This document shows, one piece after another, positions 8,213 through 17,175 of a stretch of 64,000 nt of DNA. Position 1 is the stretch's first letter; each line of letters starts with the position of its first letter. Made by a program: the position numbers and the translations under genes. This stretch comes from Thalassotalea euphylliae. Lineage in GTDB: Bacteria > Pseudomonadota > Gammaproteobacteria > Enterobacterales > Alteromonadaceae. The notes below the pieces were generated by a model, which was given only the letters and a program-made list of their open reading frames with translations, did not search any database and had not been told where the DNA came from. The stretch spans positions 868,001 through 932,000 of the forward strand of contig NZ_QUOT01000001.1 of NCBI RefSeq assembly GCF_003390375.1. Reading direction: 5' to 3'.

Positions 8213-8339
8213 CCATATGGCTAACTAAACATTTGGAGTGACGTTCTACTCCCGCTGATTTTCTCGCTAATTTTACGTGTGTTTCACGTCACTGGTAGCA
8301 ATGCCATAGATACTAAATCCAAATAAAGTCGCATTTAAT

Positions 8340-8656
8340 ATGACTAGACCCCCACTTCCTAAACCCTAAATACACTCTAGTTATTGTTCTAATATCAGCA
8401 TTTATTGTATTTGCCTTCTTTGCAAACGAAGCGAGAAAAGAAGTTTACTTTTTGTGTGGGAATGTTAATCAAGGCACTTCAATTGAAAGCATAGAGCGGC
8501 AATTGGCCACTATTACGTTATCAAGTTGAACTTGGCGATCAAGGTAAACGTATTGTGCACAGCAGCTGGTTAAATTTTCATAGCATGAGCTGCACGATTG
8601 AGTTTGACGAACAAGATAGAGCTACAATGGTAACCTACACCTCGTTTACGCGCTAA
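8340..8656 (+). pseudogene. Decayed small membrane-anchored protein gene (two frameshifts)
   Basis: An ATG at 8340 (MTRP) runs into a stop after nine codons. Removing one base from the CCCCC run at 8349-8353 joins it to a frame (8350-8528) encoding a membrane anchor (LVIVLISAFIVFAFFANEA) and RKEVYFLCGNVNQG. A second shift near 8505-8520 is needed to continue into YQVELGDQGKRIVHSSWLNF and a natural-looking C-terminus ending TYTSFTR at the TAA 8654-8656. The reconstructed product would be about 105 residues. Two separate lesions favour a true pseudogene over sequencing error. I do not recognise the family. The 240 bases after it hold nothing else I can support. Confidence 0.6.
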
Positions 8657-8895
8657 CTGGCAAACGTGCTAGCTGACTCTGGCTAACGACTAGCCTGACT
8701 AACAAAACAAGGGTTAGCCAAGTAAAAACTCAATGCTTACGTTAAATTGAATACTTTATTCATTTTGTTATCAATTTGTTACCAATTTGTTTTGATTTGA
8801 TCGTTGCAAACGCCTAATACAGTTGTATAATTCTTGACCTTGAATTATGGGCGGCAATATGACGTCTGCCGCGTTGTAAACGCTAAGGAATAGCT

Positions 8896-9198
8896 ATGTT
8901 TAGATATTGGTCATTAAAAAAGTACGGCACTAAGTTGCAGCCAACACTTGAAAAACGCTACGGAAAACAAGAGTTCTACTCTGCCCACCAAATACGTGCA
9001 ACCGTCTATCAAAAAGACTTTAACCCTAAGTTCCTTCCTCTCGGCTATTTGCTTTTTTTAGAGCCCAGTGAGCTTGATAGTGTGTTAGCAAGAGAGTTTC
9101 CTGAGATGAACATTGAGGAATACAAGCAGGAAATTATTAGTTATTTAGCTAACAAAAGTTATGAAGGGCACCTGCAAGTATTAAAACAAGCCAGCTAG
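8896..9198 (+). CDS. Uncharacterised small soluble protein
   Basis: 100 residues, no signal peptide or membrane span, rich in Lys, Tyr and Leu. The N-terminus (MFRYWSLKKYGTKLQPTLEKRYG) is a basic amphipathic helix-like segment, and the C-terminal half is acidic (ELDSVLAREFPEMNIEEYKQ). The start has AAGGAATAG about 5 bases upstream. The composition and compact length look like a genuine conserved small protein of marine Gammaproteobacteria, but I cannot name a function. A perfect hairpin separates it from elaA. Confidence 0.7.
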   Translation: MFRYWSLKKYGTKLQPTLEKRYGKQEFYSAHQIRATVYQKDFNPKFLPLGYLLFLEPSELDSVLAREFPEMNIEEYKQEIISYLANKSYEGHLQVLKQAS

Positions 9199-9221
9199 TT
9201 GTTAAGACAAGCAAAACTGTG

Positions 9222-9254
9222 ATTCAATATCGCCATTCTTTGGCGATATTGAAT
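9222..9254 (+). promoter_or_regulatory. Perfect hairpin abutting the elaA start codon
   Basis: ATTCAATATCGCCA (9222-9235) and its exact complement (9241-9254) flank the loop TTCTT. The ATG of the next gene begins two bases after the stem, so the usual ribosome-binding window is inside the helix and no Shine-Dalgarno is visible. It could terminate the upstream transcript (though it lacks a T tract) or control translation. Confidence 0.6.
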
Positions 9255-9255
9255 T

Positions 9256-9714
9256 ATGATGAACTGGCAAATTAAGTCTTTTGAGCAGCTTACCACCAAC
9301 GAGCTTTACGATTTTCTCAAACTTAGAATAGATGTGTTTGTTGTTGAGCAAACCTGCTATTACCCCGACCTTGACGACCTAGATCGTCACCCTCAAACTT
9401 TGCATGTATTCCAGTATAGTGGCGATAACATTGTGGCCTACTTACGTATTCTTCCTAAAGGAACCACTTATCAAGAATACAACAGCATTGGCCGCGTGAT
9501 TATTGCTGATAGCGCTCGCGGCACAGGCTTAGGTCATGATCTGCTAAAGACAGGCATCGCCACCTGCCAAGCGCACTTTAACGAAAGGGCGATTAAAATT
9601 TCAGCGCAAGAGCATTTGGCAAAGTTTTACGGCCGACATGGCTTTAAACAAGTGACCGAAATGTACCTAGAAGATGATATTCCACATATCGGTATGCTGT
9701 TAAGTGAAAACTAA
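9256..9714 (+). CDS. elaA: GNAT acetyltransferase, ElaA family
   Basis: 152-residue GNAT-fold protein closely matching E. coli ElaA in layout: N-terminal WQIKSFEQLTTNELYDFLKLR, then VFVVEQTCYYPDLDDLD, the acetyl-CoA pyrophosphate loop RVIIADSARGTGLGHDLL and the C-terminal FYGRHGFKQVTEMYLEDDIPH. The substrate of ElaA is not established. The start is ATG-ATG at 9256/9259; family alignment supports it although no ribosome site is visible because a hairpin occupies that position. Transcribed alone; a terminator follows. Confidence 0.9.
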   Translation: MMNWQIKSFEQLTTNELYDFLKLRIDVFVVEQTCYYPDLDDLDRHPQTLHVFQYSGDNIVAYLRILPKGTTYQEYNSIGRVIIADSARGTGLGHDLLKTGIATCQAHFNERAIKISAQEHLAKFYGRHGFKQVTEMYLEDDIPHIGMLLSEN

Positions 9715-9770
9715 ACGCTGGCTAAGTGTTGACTAAATACAGACTAGATACTGACTAGGTATTAGCCATG

Positions 9771-9797
9771 AAAAAACGCGCATAAAGCGCGTTTTTT
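9771..9797. terminator. Bidirectional Rho-independent terminator
   Basis: AAAAAACGCGC (9771-9781), five-base loop, GCGCGTTTTTT (9787-9797). It lies between the converging elaA and MAPEG genes and has A and T tracts for both strands. Confidence 0.88.
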
Positions 9798-9979
9798 AAC
9801 GTTTATTACTTGGTATTTATTGTTTGATATTCACTTTCTGGTATTCACTGCTTAATACTTTTCTTTATAACTAAGTGTTATCGCTACGCCCTATTCACTG
9901 GCGATAGCCAAGGAGTTGCAGAAGGCAATTGGCGGTAATAGTCAATAGACTATTAGTTACAAGCCAGTGCGCCAAACGC

Positions 9980-10381
9980 TTATAGGTAAGTCATCACCAA
10001 GAAAGTAACTGGCATTACAAGCAATATAATAAAAGTTGCCAAGGTACCGATTTGGCGCGCTAGAGAAACCCCTAAAGTTTTAGTTAAGCCCATGGCATGA
10101 AGCACACGTCCTAGTAAAATAGTTAAGCCAAAAATGTGTAGCCACATTTCAGCTAAGCCAGCCAGTTCCAATACGGCTAACATAATTAATGCTAGCGGCA
10201 CATATTCAGTAAAATTGGCTTGAATGCGAATGGCTTTTTCTAATGCCCTTACCCCATCACTGCCAATGCTCACTTTATGCTTTAAGCGCAATCGGCTGAC
10301 ATTGAATGACAAGGCAATAAATAATATTGCTAGCAAGCTGGTGTACAAACCCGTAATTGCTAACTCTGCTGAGATACTCAT
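9980..10381 (-). CDS. MAPEG family membrane protein
   Basis: 133 residues with four predicted membrane helices (about 7-27, 58-75, 80-96 and 110-131). The loop after helix 1 carries RLRLKHKVSIGSDGV, and then ALEKAIRIQANFTEYVPLALI matches the MAPEG signature of membrane glutathione transferases and relatives (R-x-Q-x-NF-x-E). LLGRVLHAMGL precedes the last helix. Bacterial members are presumed to detoxify lipophilic electrophiles or peroxides with glutathione, but this subgroup is not characterised. It stands alone on the minus strand. Confidence 0.88.
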   Translation of the reverse strand: MSISAELAITGLYTSLLAILFIALSFNVSRLRLKHKVSIGSDGVRALEKAIRIQANFTEYVPLALIMLAVLELAGLAEMWLHIFGLTILLGRVLHAMGLTKTLGVSLARQIGTLATFIILLVMPVTFLVMTYL

Positions 10382-10512
10382 AGTGAATTCCTTATTGTTG
10401 TTATGTTTTTTTATTTAATATTAAAAGCTTATTGAAGTTACTAAGCTAAAAGCAAGCTAAATCATACAAATCGAGCGAATCATAATTGAGACTAGGAGCC
10501 CAGCTCAGCGGA

Positions 10513-10542
10513 TAAAAAAATAGGAGCGGTTATGCTCCTATT
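10513..10542 (-). terminator. Terminator of the rppH-ptsP-lgt-thyA block
   Basis: On the minus strand AATAGGAGC, a six-base loop and GCTCCTATT are followed by a run of T residues (10513-10520). Placed 28 bases after thyA. Confidence 0.85.
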
Positions 10543-10569
10543 AAATTCAACCAGTCAATTACCGTGCTG

Positions 10570-11421
10570 CTATACCGAGAACGGGTATGCAATAGCGTCG
10601 TGATGCTCGTAGCCTTCTACTGAGAAGTCATCAAGCGTCACCCAAGTTTCAATATCTTCTAGGGTTTTAATATCCGGATTAATATTGAGTTTTGGTGCTG
10701 CAAACGGCTCACGCTTAAGCTGCACATTCTTCATTAAGTCTAACTGGTCTTCATAAATATGTGCGTTAACGATTTTATGATACGCCATACCAGCTTTGTG
10801 ACCAGTAATTTGCGCCACTAACGCCAGCAACACATACACTTGAATTTGGTTAAAGTTAAGCCCTAAGGGCACGTCGCACGAACGCTGATAACTCGTGAGG
10901 TAAAGCGTATCACCCAACAAAGAAAAGTTGTGTGTGTGCATACATGGGCGTAAACAGCCCATATGGAATTCACCAGGGTTGTAGAAAGATAAAATTTCAC
11001 CGCGATCGTCAATGCCGTTTTTCAGGTCGTTAACCAATTTAGCTAGTTGATCAACCACGCCGCCATCAGGCTTTGCCCAGCCGCGACCTTGCACGCCATA
11101 AACACGCCCCATATCATCGTCACCTTTGCGATGAGGGTTGTTTAACCAAGCGTCGTTCTCGTTGGCGTTAGCATTCCACGTGTTACAACCGATGGCACGA
11201 AAATCGGCAGCATTGTCATAACCGCGCAAATAACCAAGCAGTTCTGCAATGGCTGCTTTCCAAAAGCTCTTACGAGTTGTAATTAACGGGAATTCATTGT
11301 TGCCGACATTATAGTTAAGTTCAGCATCAATAACGGTTAGGCAACGTTTACCTGTGCGTTTGTTATCAACCCAAACACCTTCATCAACAATGCGCTGGCA
11401 TAAATCTAAATACTGTCTCAT
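10570..11421 (-). CDS. thyA: Thymidylate synthase
   Basis: Methylates dUMP to dTMP using methylene-tetrahydrofolate. The 283-residue protein is the longer Vibrio/alteromonad form, compared with 264 in E. coli. Visible motifs: N-terminal RTGKRCLTVI (the phosphate-binding Arg), SFWKAAIAELLGYLRG, the active-site Cys in GCLRPCMHTHNF, the dUMP-binding YQRSCDVPLGLNFNQ, and HIYEDQL. The start codon overlaps the lgt stop (ATGA), so it is translationally coupled to lgt, the same order as in E. coli. Confidence 0.97.
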   Translation of the reverse strand: MRQYLDLCQRIVDEGVWVDNKRTGKRCLTVIDAELNYNVGNNEFPLITTRKSFWKAAIAELLGYLRGYDNAADFRAIGCNTWNANANENDAWLNNPHRKGDDDMGRVYGVQGRGWAKPDGGVVDQLAKLVNDLKNGIDDRGEILSFYNPGEFHMGCLRPCMHTHNFSLLGDTLYLTSYQRSCDVPLGLNFNQIQVYVLLALVAQITGHKAGMAYHKIVNAHIYEDQLDLMKNVQLKREPFAAPKLNINPDIKTLEDIETWVTLDDFSVEGYEHHDAIAYPFSV

Positions 11422-12239
11422 TTGCTTGCTCCAGCAATCGCCGCTTTTGCTTGCATATTACGACCAATCAAAATAATGATAACGCCTGTTAGGATCATCG
11501 GGAAACTCAAAATTTGGCCTTGGGTAATATTGGCAAAAATAAAGCCTAAGTGTGCATCGGGTTCGCGGAAAAACTCGATAAAGGTTCTAAATACACCGTA
11601 ACCAATTAAGAAAGTCCCTGACGCTAAACCAAGCGTTCGAGGTTTACGCACAATCCAGTAAAGAATGGCAAATAACACCACGCCTTCAAGTGCAAACTCA
11701 TATAACTGCGAAGGATGGCGCGGCACTGCTAGCGGATCATTCGGGAAGACAACACCCCACGCCATATCAGTTTGGCGTCCCCAAAGCTCAGCGTTAATAA
11801 AGTTACCAATACGCCCCATGCCTAAGCCAATTGGCACAAGCGGCGCAACAAAATCACCTACTGCTAAGAAGCGTTTATTGGTTTTGCGGGCAAATAAGAA
11901 AATTGCGGTAATTACGCCTAGCAAGCCGCCGTGGAACGACATGCCCCCTTCCCAAATTTTAAAGAGATACATCGGCTCAACCAGCAAATATTCAAACTGG
12001 TAGAAAAATACGTAGCCTAAACGACCACCTAAAATAACTCCAAGGAAACCATAAAAAAGTAAATCGCTTACTTGGTCACGTGTCCATTCGCCTTTGCTGT
12101 TATCAGCAGCGCGATTAGCGATAAACATGGCGGCAATAAAGCCTATTAAATACATTAACCCATACCAGCGGATTGCTACCGGGCCAACACTAAAAATTAC
12201 CGGGTCTATAGCCGGAAATTGAATAAATTCAGAGGACAT
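11418..12239 (-). CDS. lgt: Prolipoprotein diacylglyceryl transferase
   Basis: Inner-membrane enzyme that transfers diacylglycerol from phosphatidylglycerol to the lipobox cysteine of prolipoproteins. 273 residues with seven hydrophobic segments. Key motifs are WYGLMYLIGF in the first span, GGMSFHGGLLG (essential His), and the signature GRIGNFINAELWGR. Clients in this window include the PepO, LolB and Ig-repeat lipoproteins. It overlaps thyA downstream, and 151 bases separate it from the TSUP gene upstream; that gap holds no gene I can support. Confidence 0.97.
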   Translation of the reverse strand: MSSEFIQFPAIDPVIFSVGPVAIRWYGLMYLIGFIAAMFIANRAADNSKGEWTRDQVSDLLFYGFLGVILGGRLGYVFFYQFEYLLVEPMYLFKIWEGGMSFHGGLLGVITAIFLFARKTNKRFLAVGDFVAPLVPIGLGMGRIGNFINAELWGRQTDMAWGVVFPNDPLAVPRHPSQLYEFALEGVVLFAILYWIVRKPRTLGLASGTFLIGYGVFRTFIEFFREPDAHLGFIFANITQGQILSFPMILTGVIIILIGRNMQAKAAIAGASK

Positions 12240-12390
12240 GAAAATTCTTATAATTCCACCAACTTTGCATTGGCGATAGGTTGTTAAAATTTGATTAGAT
12301 TATGCCTAGTTCCACGAGCAAATTCTAGCACTGCTCTATGCTTGCTCTCAGTAATTTGTAAATTGTTTTTTAGCAAGGTTTTAACGACAG

Positions 12391-13182
12391 CTAAAATGCC
12401 ATTCTTATCGCCACGAGAATTAAAAACACCGCGAACGCTTTTTTTAACGTTCGCACGGGTAATTTCGCTGAAAGCTTTACGCCGTAACGCGCAAACAAAG
12501 ATGACGTTAAACTGATCCCCACCAGTGCGGGCAAATAGATATAGCCTAAGCTCCAATTCGGCAAGTTAGTTTGTTCAAGCCCTGTGACGATATAGCCAAG
12601 TGAGCCAAACAGCGCGACCACTAAACCACAGGCAGTGGCAACGCCAATGCTTTGCCGCATTTGCACGCCAAAATAACTCAGTAATGGAATTAATATTGCG
12701 CCCCCTGCAATCCCCATCAAACTTGCCATAATACCCGTAATTAAGCCTGAAACTTGAAACACAAATGCGCTTGGCATCGCTCTAGAGGTAGGTCGTTTAA
12801 TGGAAACCAGCATGTAAACCGCTAACAAGCTAACCGCAGTGGCAAAAATGTAGGTTAATGTTTGGCCTGACAAGGTATCAGCGATAAAAGCGCCAAGTAA
12901 GGCACCGACAGCAACCACGAGCATGATTTGTCTCGCCAATTCCCAAGGAATATTGCGATTTTTATGATGTGCACGTACCGCAGAGACAGAAGTTAATACG
13001 ATGGTTGCCAACGAAGTTGCTAGCGCTATTGGCATAACAATCGATGGGTCAACGCCAGCAATTGGCAGTAAATAGACCAGTGCTGGCACAATCACTAAGC
13101 CACCACCTATGCCAAGTAAACCCGCTAGCAGGCCAACGAGTGCACCTAATACCAAACAAGAAATAAAAAACGTGGTTAGCAT
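12391..13182 (-). CDS. TSUP-family transporter (TauE/SafE-like permease)
   Basis: 263 residues from the ATG at 13182, which is preceded by GAGCTGAG; a longer frame reaching into ptsP was rejected. Two repeats of four helices carry the typical glycine-rich motifs GLLAGLLGIGGGLVIVPAL (first repeat) and GIMASLMGIAGGAILIPLL (second repeat). Members export or import sulfonates, sulfite or other organic anions; the substrate cannot be read from sequence. It lies 58 bases after ptsP on the same strand and is an extra gene inside the otherwise E. coli-like ptsP-lgt order. Confidence 0.9.
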   Translation of the reverse strand: MLTTFFISCLVLGALVGLLAGLLGIGGGLVIVPALVYLLPIAGVDPSIVMPIALATSLATIVLTSVSAVRAHHKNRNIPWELARQIMLVVAVGALLGAFIADTLSGQTLTYIFATAVSLLAVYMLVSIKRPTSRAMPSAFVFQVSGLITGIMASLMGIAGGAILIPLLSYFGVQMRQSIGVATACGLVVALFGSLGYIVTGLEQTNLPNWSLGYIYLPALVGISLTSSLFARYGVKLSAKLPVRTLKKAFAVFLILVAIRMAF

Positions 13183-13240
13183 CTCAGCTCTTTTGTTTGT
13201 GTGAATGCTAAATTTGCCTATCGCAATAACGCAACGAAAG

Positions 13241-15499
13241 CTACATACCCGCTCTAACAAACCCGCCTAGGCCAAGTGACTCCAATTGTTCGCTCAGGTA
13301 ATTGTGAACTTGTTGAGCATTACTAAGGGTTAGTGCGTGTGACAACATGACTTTGGCGCGTTGCAATTCAACGTGGCGAATCACCCATTTAACGCGGCTA
13401 ATGTTGTACGAATTCATGCTTAATTTATCGTACCCCATGGCTAATAATAGCAGAGCTCCCGCAGGCTCACTGGCTAATTCACCACATAAACTTAATGGCA
13501 CCAAATACTTATTCGATTCTTGCGCAATAAAGTTGAGCGCTCGAAGCACCGCTGGATGATAGAAATCATAAATATTTGCAACTCGTGAATTGTTGCGATC
13601 TACGGCCAATAAATATTGAGTTAAGTCGTTACTGCCAACCGAGAAAAAGTCTACCCGCTGAGCTAACTCTTTTAATTGATAGAGCACACCCGGCACTTCC
13701 AACATAATGCCAACACTCGGCTTAGTCAGCTTTTGCTCATATTCAGTACACAACTCATGATACGCCTGATTAATTAAGCGCACAGCATCATCAACTTCGC
13801 CAACGCTGGAGATCATCGGCAACATAATTTCTAAATTATTGCAGCCGATATTGGCGCGGATCATCGCGCGTACTTGCAGTAAAAATATTTCAGGATGATC
13901 GAGCGTAATGCGTATACCGCGCCAGCCCAAAAACGGGTTATCTTCTTGAATGGGGAAATAAGGTAGTGCTTTATCGCCGCCCACATCTAAAGTGCGCATG
14001 GTCACGTTATGGCTTGGAAAGGCTTTTAAAACTTCTTGGTACCACACCGTTTGTTCATGCTCTGACGGGAAACAGCTGCGATTCATAAAAGGAATTTCAG
14101 TGCGATAAAGTCCAATGCCCAGCGCACCCACCTTTTGCGAATGTTCAAAGCCCGCACTTAAGCCGGCATTAAGCACCAGCTCAATACCCCGACCGTCAGG
14201 TGTTACTGCTGGTAAACCAATTACCGCCTTTACTTTCTCGGTTAATGCCGTTTCTTCGTCAATCAGGTGACGATATTCTTGAACTAACGTGGCATCGGGT
14301 GAGATAAATAAATCACCGCTGTAACCATCCAATATCGCTTCTTGATGGTCAAGGTGGCTAAGCGACAATGAACTGATGCCCATTATCGCAGGCAGCCCCA
14401 TGGCACGCGCTAGAATCGCTGCGTGTGAGTTGTTAGAGCCCGTTACCGAAACAATCCCTTGCAGGCCGCGTTGCTGGTATTCGGCAATCATAGATGCGGT
14501 TACATCATCGGCGACTAAGATAAACTGCTCAGGTAATTTTTCGCTTTCCAACGACAGTTGCTGTAAGTTAAACAGCACACGGTTACCAAGGTCGCGAATA
14601 TCGCTCGCACGTTCGCGCAAGTACGCTTCTTCAAGCGCTTCAAACTGTAAGGCATAGTGATCAATTACTAGCTTTAACGCACTTTCAGCACACCAGCCTG
14701 TTTTTATCTTGGCCTCAACCTCTTTGCCAATACTGGCGTTGTCGAGCATTTGCTTGTACATCTCGAAAATATCAAGCGTGTCTTGCGCGACGATGTGGTT
14801 GAGTTTCAAGCTCATAGCTTCAAAATCAACGCGCGTTTTTAGCACCGCTTTGTGATAACGCTCAATTTGCTCGGCACTGGCATACACTTTTTGCAGCGAT
14901 AGTTTTTTTAAATCAGCTCTGGGCTGCACCACTCGCATAGGCGCCATGGCAACACCGGCAGAGCCCGCAATACCCGACAACTGTTGAAACGGCTGCAAGC
15001 CTGTTTGTGCCGCTTTGCCATGCTTTTCAGCATCCGCTAACACCGTCGCTAGCTGCGCCGAAAGCGTAACTAGAAAGGCTTCTTCATTCTCGTTAAAGCT
15101 ACGTGATTGCTTTTGTTGAATTGACAAAATGCCAATAACTTTACGCTGATGAATAATCGGTGTGCCCAAAAACGCCCGTAAGTCGTCTTCTTGAACTTCT
15201 GGTGCTTGCTTAAAATGAGGATGCGCATGAGCATTGGCGATATTGAGCGGCTCTTCACGTTGTCCTACTAAGCCGACAAGGCCCTCAGTAAAACCGATAC
15301 GAGTGTAACCCAATGAGCCTTTAGCAAGGCCATCTGAGGCCATTAATAAGAAGTGCTGATGCTGATAATCAGCTAAGTAGATAGAGCAACAGTCAGTATT
15401 CATCGCCTGTTTTACTTGCGTTACAAGTTGTTGCAGCGCGATTTCCAACTCCGGTTCGCGGCCAAACTCCAACACAATGCGGCGTAACGTGGTTAACAT
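13241..15499 (-). CDS. ptsP: Phosphoenolpyruvate-protein phosphotransferase, nitrogen PTS (EI-Ntr)
   Basis: First enzyme of the nitrogen-related PTS; takes phosphate from PEP and passes it to NPr. The 752-residue protein has an N-terminal GAF domain (about 1-160, with LVTQVKQAMNTDCCSIYLADY), an HPr-interacting region, the phospho-histidine domain (active His in TGSNNSHAAILARAMGLP) and a C-terminal PEP-binding barrel (RTDVGG-like TLDVGGDKALPYF, MLEVPG, GSNDLTQY, SLCGELASEP). EI-Ntr domain order is complete. It follows rppH with a 200-base gap holding a weak hairpin. Confidence 0.97.
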   Translation of the reverse strand: MLTTLRRIVLEFGREPELEIALQQLVTQVKQAMNTDCCSIYLADYQHQHFLLMASDGLAKGSLGYTRIGFTEGLVGLVGQREEPLNIANAHAHPHFKQAPEVQEDDLRAFLGTPIIHQRKVIGILSIQQKQSRSFNENEEAFLVTLSAQLATVLADAEKHGKAAQTGLQPFQQLSGIAGSAGVAMAPMRVVQPRADLKKLSLQKVYASAEQIERYHKAVLKTRVDFEAMSLKLNHIVAQDTLDIFEMYKQMLDNASIGKEVEAKIKTGWCAESALKLVIDHYALQFEALEEAYLRERASDIRDLGNRVLFNLQQLSLESEKLPEQFILVADDVTASMIAEYQQRGLQGIVSVTGSNNSHAAILARAMGLPAIMGISSLSLSHLDHQEAILDGYSGDLFISPDATLVQEYRHLIDEETALTEKVKAVIGLPAVTPDGRGIELVLNAGLSAGFEHSQKVGALGIGLYRTEIPFMNRSCFPSEHEQTVWYQEVLKAFPSHNVTMRTLDVGGDKALPYFPIQEDNPFLGWRGIRITLDHPEIFLLQVRAMIRANIGCNNLEIMLPMISSVGEVDDAVRLINQAYHELCTEYEQKLTKPSVGIMLEVPGVLYQLKELAQRVDFFSVGSNDLTQYLLAVDRNNSRVANIYDFYHPAVLRALNFIAQESNKYLVPLSLCGELASEPAGALLLLAMGYDKLSMNSYNISRVKWVIRHVELQRAKVMLSHALTLSNAQQVHNYLSEQLESLGLGGFVRAGM

Positions 15500-15646
15500 G
15501 CAATTCCTTTTCTAAGCGCTTACTGCGCAATTTGCTCAGATATATTTGCTCTAATGTTTCTCTAAAAAGAAGTCGTGGTGATGGCTCCACATTACTGCAG
15601 AATCTTAAGCAGAAAATACGGCAGAAGATACAGCAGAAGATAATAA

Positions 15647-15671
15647 AATCGCCCGCGATAAGCAGGCGATT
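15647..15671 (-). terminator. Weak hairpin between rppH and ptsP
   Basis: AATCGCC and GGCGATT pair with two more G-C pairs beyond a mismatch; on the minus strand the stem is followed by TTTATTATC. It may attenuate rather than stop transcription into ptsP. Confidence 0.45.
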
Positions 15672-15699
15672 AACACATAATAATAATCTTTTACGACAA

Positions 15700-16206
15700 T
15701 CAGCTACGACGTTTTCTACGGTCATGACGATGAAAAGGCATTGCGCTTGAGGCAAATTCCTTCATCACTTTGCGATAAACATCCTTCTTAAAAGATACTA
15801 CCTGTCTGACAGGATACCAGTAGCTTACCCAACGCCAATCATCGAACTCGGGGTGTGATGAGTGCATTAAATTCACAGCAGAATCATCTGCCACTAGTTT
15901 TAGCAAAAACCATTTCTGTTTTTGGCCAATACATACGGGTTTACTATCGTGTCTGATAAATCTCTTTGGTAATTTGTACCTTAGCCAATGCTTACTTGTT
16001 GCAACAATTTTAACGTGTTCTGGCTTTAAGCCCACTTCTTCGTATAGTTCGCGATAAAGTGTTTTTTCAGCAGACTCGCCCTCATCAATTCCACCTTGTG
16101 GAAATTGCCATGAATGTTGCCCAAAACGCCTTGCCCAAAATACCTGTCCCCTGTCATTGATTATTACTATGCCGACATTGGCTCGATAGCCTTCGGCATC
16201 TATCAC
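15700..16206 (-). CDS. rppH: RNA pyrophosphohydrolase
   Basis: Nudix hydrolase that removes pyrophosphate from mRNA 5' ends and so starts RNase E-dependent decay. The frame extends upstream to an ATG at 16257, but the family begins at (M)IDxxGYRxNVG; the GTG at 16206, five bases after GGGAG, gives exactly that, so a 168-residue product was chosen. The Nudix box G-x5-E-x7-REL-x-EE-x-GL is intact (GGIDEGES...RELYEEVGL), together with RRFGQHSWQFPQ and the C-terminal WVSYWYPVRQVVSFK. Confidence 0.95.
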   Translation of the reverse strand: MIDAEGYRANVGIVIINDRGQVFWARRFGQHSWQFPQGGIDEGESAEKTLYRELYEEVGLKPEHVKIVATSKHWLRYKLPKRFIRHDSKPVCIGQKQKWFLLKLVADDSAVNLMHSSHPEFDDWRWVSYWYPVRQVVSFKKDVYRKVMKEFASSAMPFHRHDRRKRRS

Positions 16207-16355
16207 AGGAACTCCCAGCAACAAATTCGTTATGCTTTGATTCTTCCACAAAGTCATGGCCTGAGCAAATTATTTGCCAGATTATTTTTTGCTGCTGAAT
16301 AATCAGGTTAGAATGTCGACAAACTTAACCTCGCTCCACTACCTAACGTCACTAA

Positions 16356-17039
16356 ATGATTACCCCAAAAGAAAATATTCCCGATTCTGAGCACGCATTA
16401 ATAACTAAAGCACAAAGTCTTGCGGGCTTTACCCTTGGTGAAATTGCGGCACAAGCTGGCATTGAAGTACCTACTAATTTGCTCCGCGATAAAGGCTGGC
16501 CGGGACTGTTATTGGAACATACTTTGGGTGCAACCGCTGGCTCAAAACCAGAGCCTGACTTTCCTGAACTTGGCATTGAACTTAAAACCATTCCCATTAA
16601 TCGCCAAGGTAAACCACTGGAAACCACCTTTGTGAGCGTTGCTCCATTCACCGGCCTAGTGGGTGTGAATTGGCAAAATAGCCATGTAAAAAATAAATTA
16701 AAGCGCGTGCTTTGGGTGCCGATTGTGGCTGAACGTGAAATGCCAGTGCCTGATCGCATTGTCGGCATGCCTTTTTTGTGGTCGCCATCACCAGAGGAAG
16801 AAGCGTTACTCGCAAACGACTGGCAAGAGCTGATCGACATGATAGTACTCGGTGAAGTAGAAAATATTAGCGGCAAACACGGACAAGTGATGCAGCTAAG
16901 ACCAAAAGCCGCAAACAGCAAAGCTAAAACTGATGCCTTTGATAAACATGGCCGCCGCTTTAAAACGCTACCGCGAGGCTTTTATCTTAAAATACCCTTT
17001 ACCCACGGCTTAATTAAAAAGTACTTAAGGGTTGGCTAG
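16356..17039 (+). CDS. mutH: DNA mismatch repair endonuclease MutH
   Basis: Nicks the unmethylated strand at hemimethylated GATC after activation by MutS/MutL. The 227-residue protein carries the D-x6-E-x-K catalytic triad as D68, E75 and K77 (DFPELGIELKT), the same spacing as in E. coli, plus RDKGWPGLLLE and a C-terminal RGFYLKIPFTHGLI. Its presence implies a Dam-directed repair system in the host. It is divergent from rppH, 149 bases apart, matching the E. coli order. Confidence 0.97.
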   Translation: MITPKENIPDSEHALITKAQSLAGFTLGEIAAQAGIEVPTNLLRDKGWPGLLLEHTLGATAGSKPEPDFPELGIELKTIPINRQGKPLETTFVSVAPFTGLVGVNWQNSHVKNKLKRVLWVPIVAEREMPVPDRIVGMPFLWSPSPEEEALLANDWQELIDMIVLGEVENISGKHGQVMQLRPKAANSKAKTDAFDKHGRRFKTLPRGFYLKIPFTHGLIKKYLRVG

Positions 17040-17175
17040 CTTTAGTAGTCAAAGGTTTATGGCTGAAAATACCGTTTATTCTGGGCGAGCGCATATTTCT
17101 GTATAGTTGCAACCGCATAACATCCTCAATATGATGTGGTTTAGTTTTAGACTGCGGTGCATGTGAGTACATTAG

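Noticed and set aside
12284..12556. Minus-strand 90-codon frame between lgt and the TSUP gene
   Set aside because: It overlaps the TSUP gene in another frame and has no family features.
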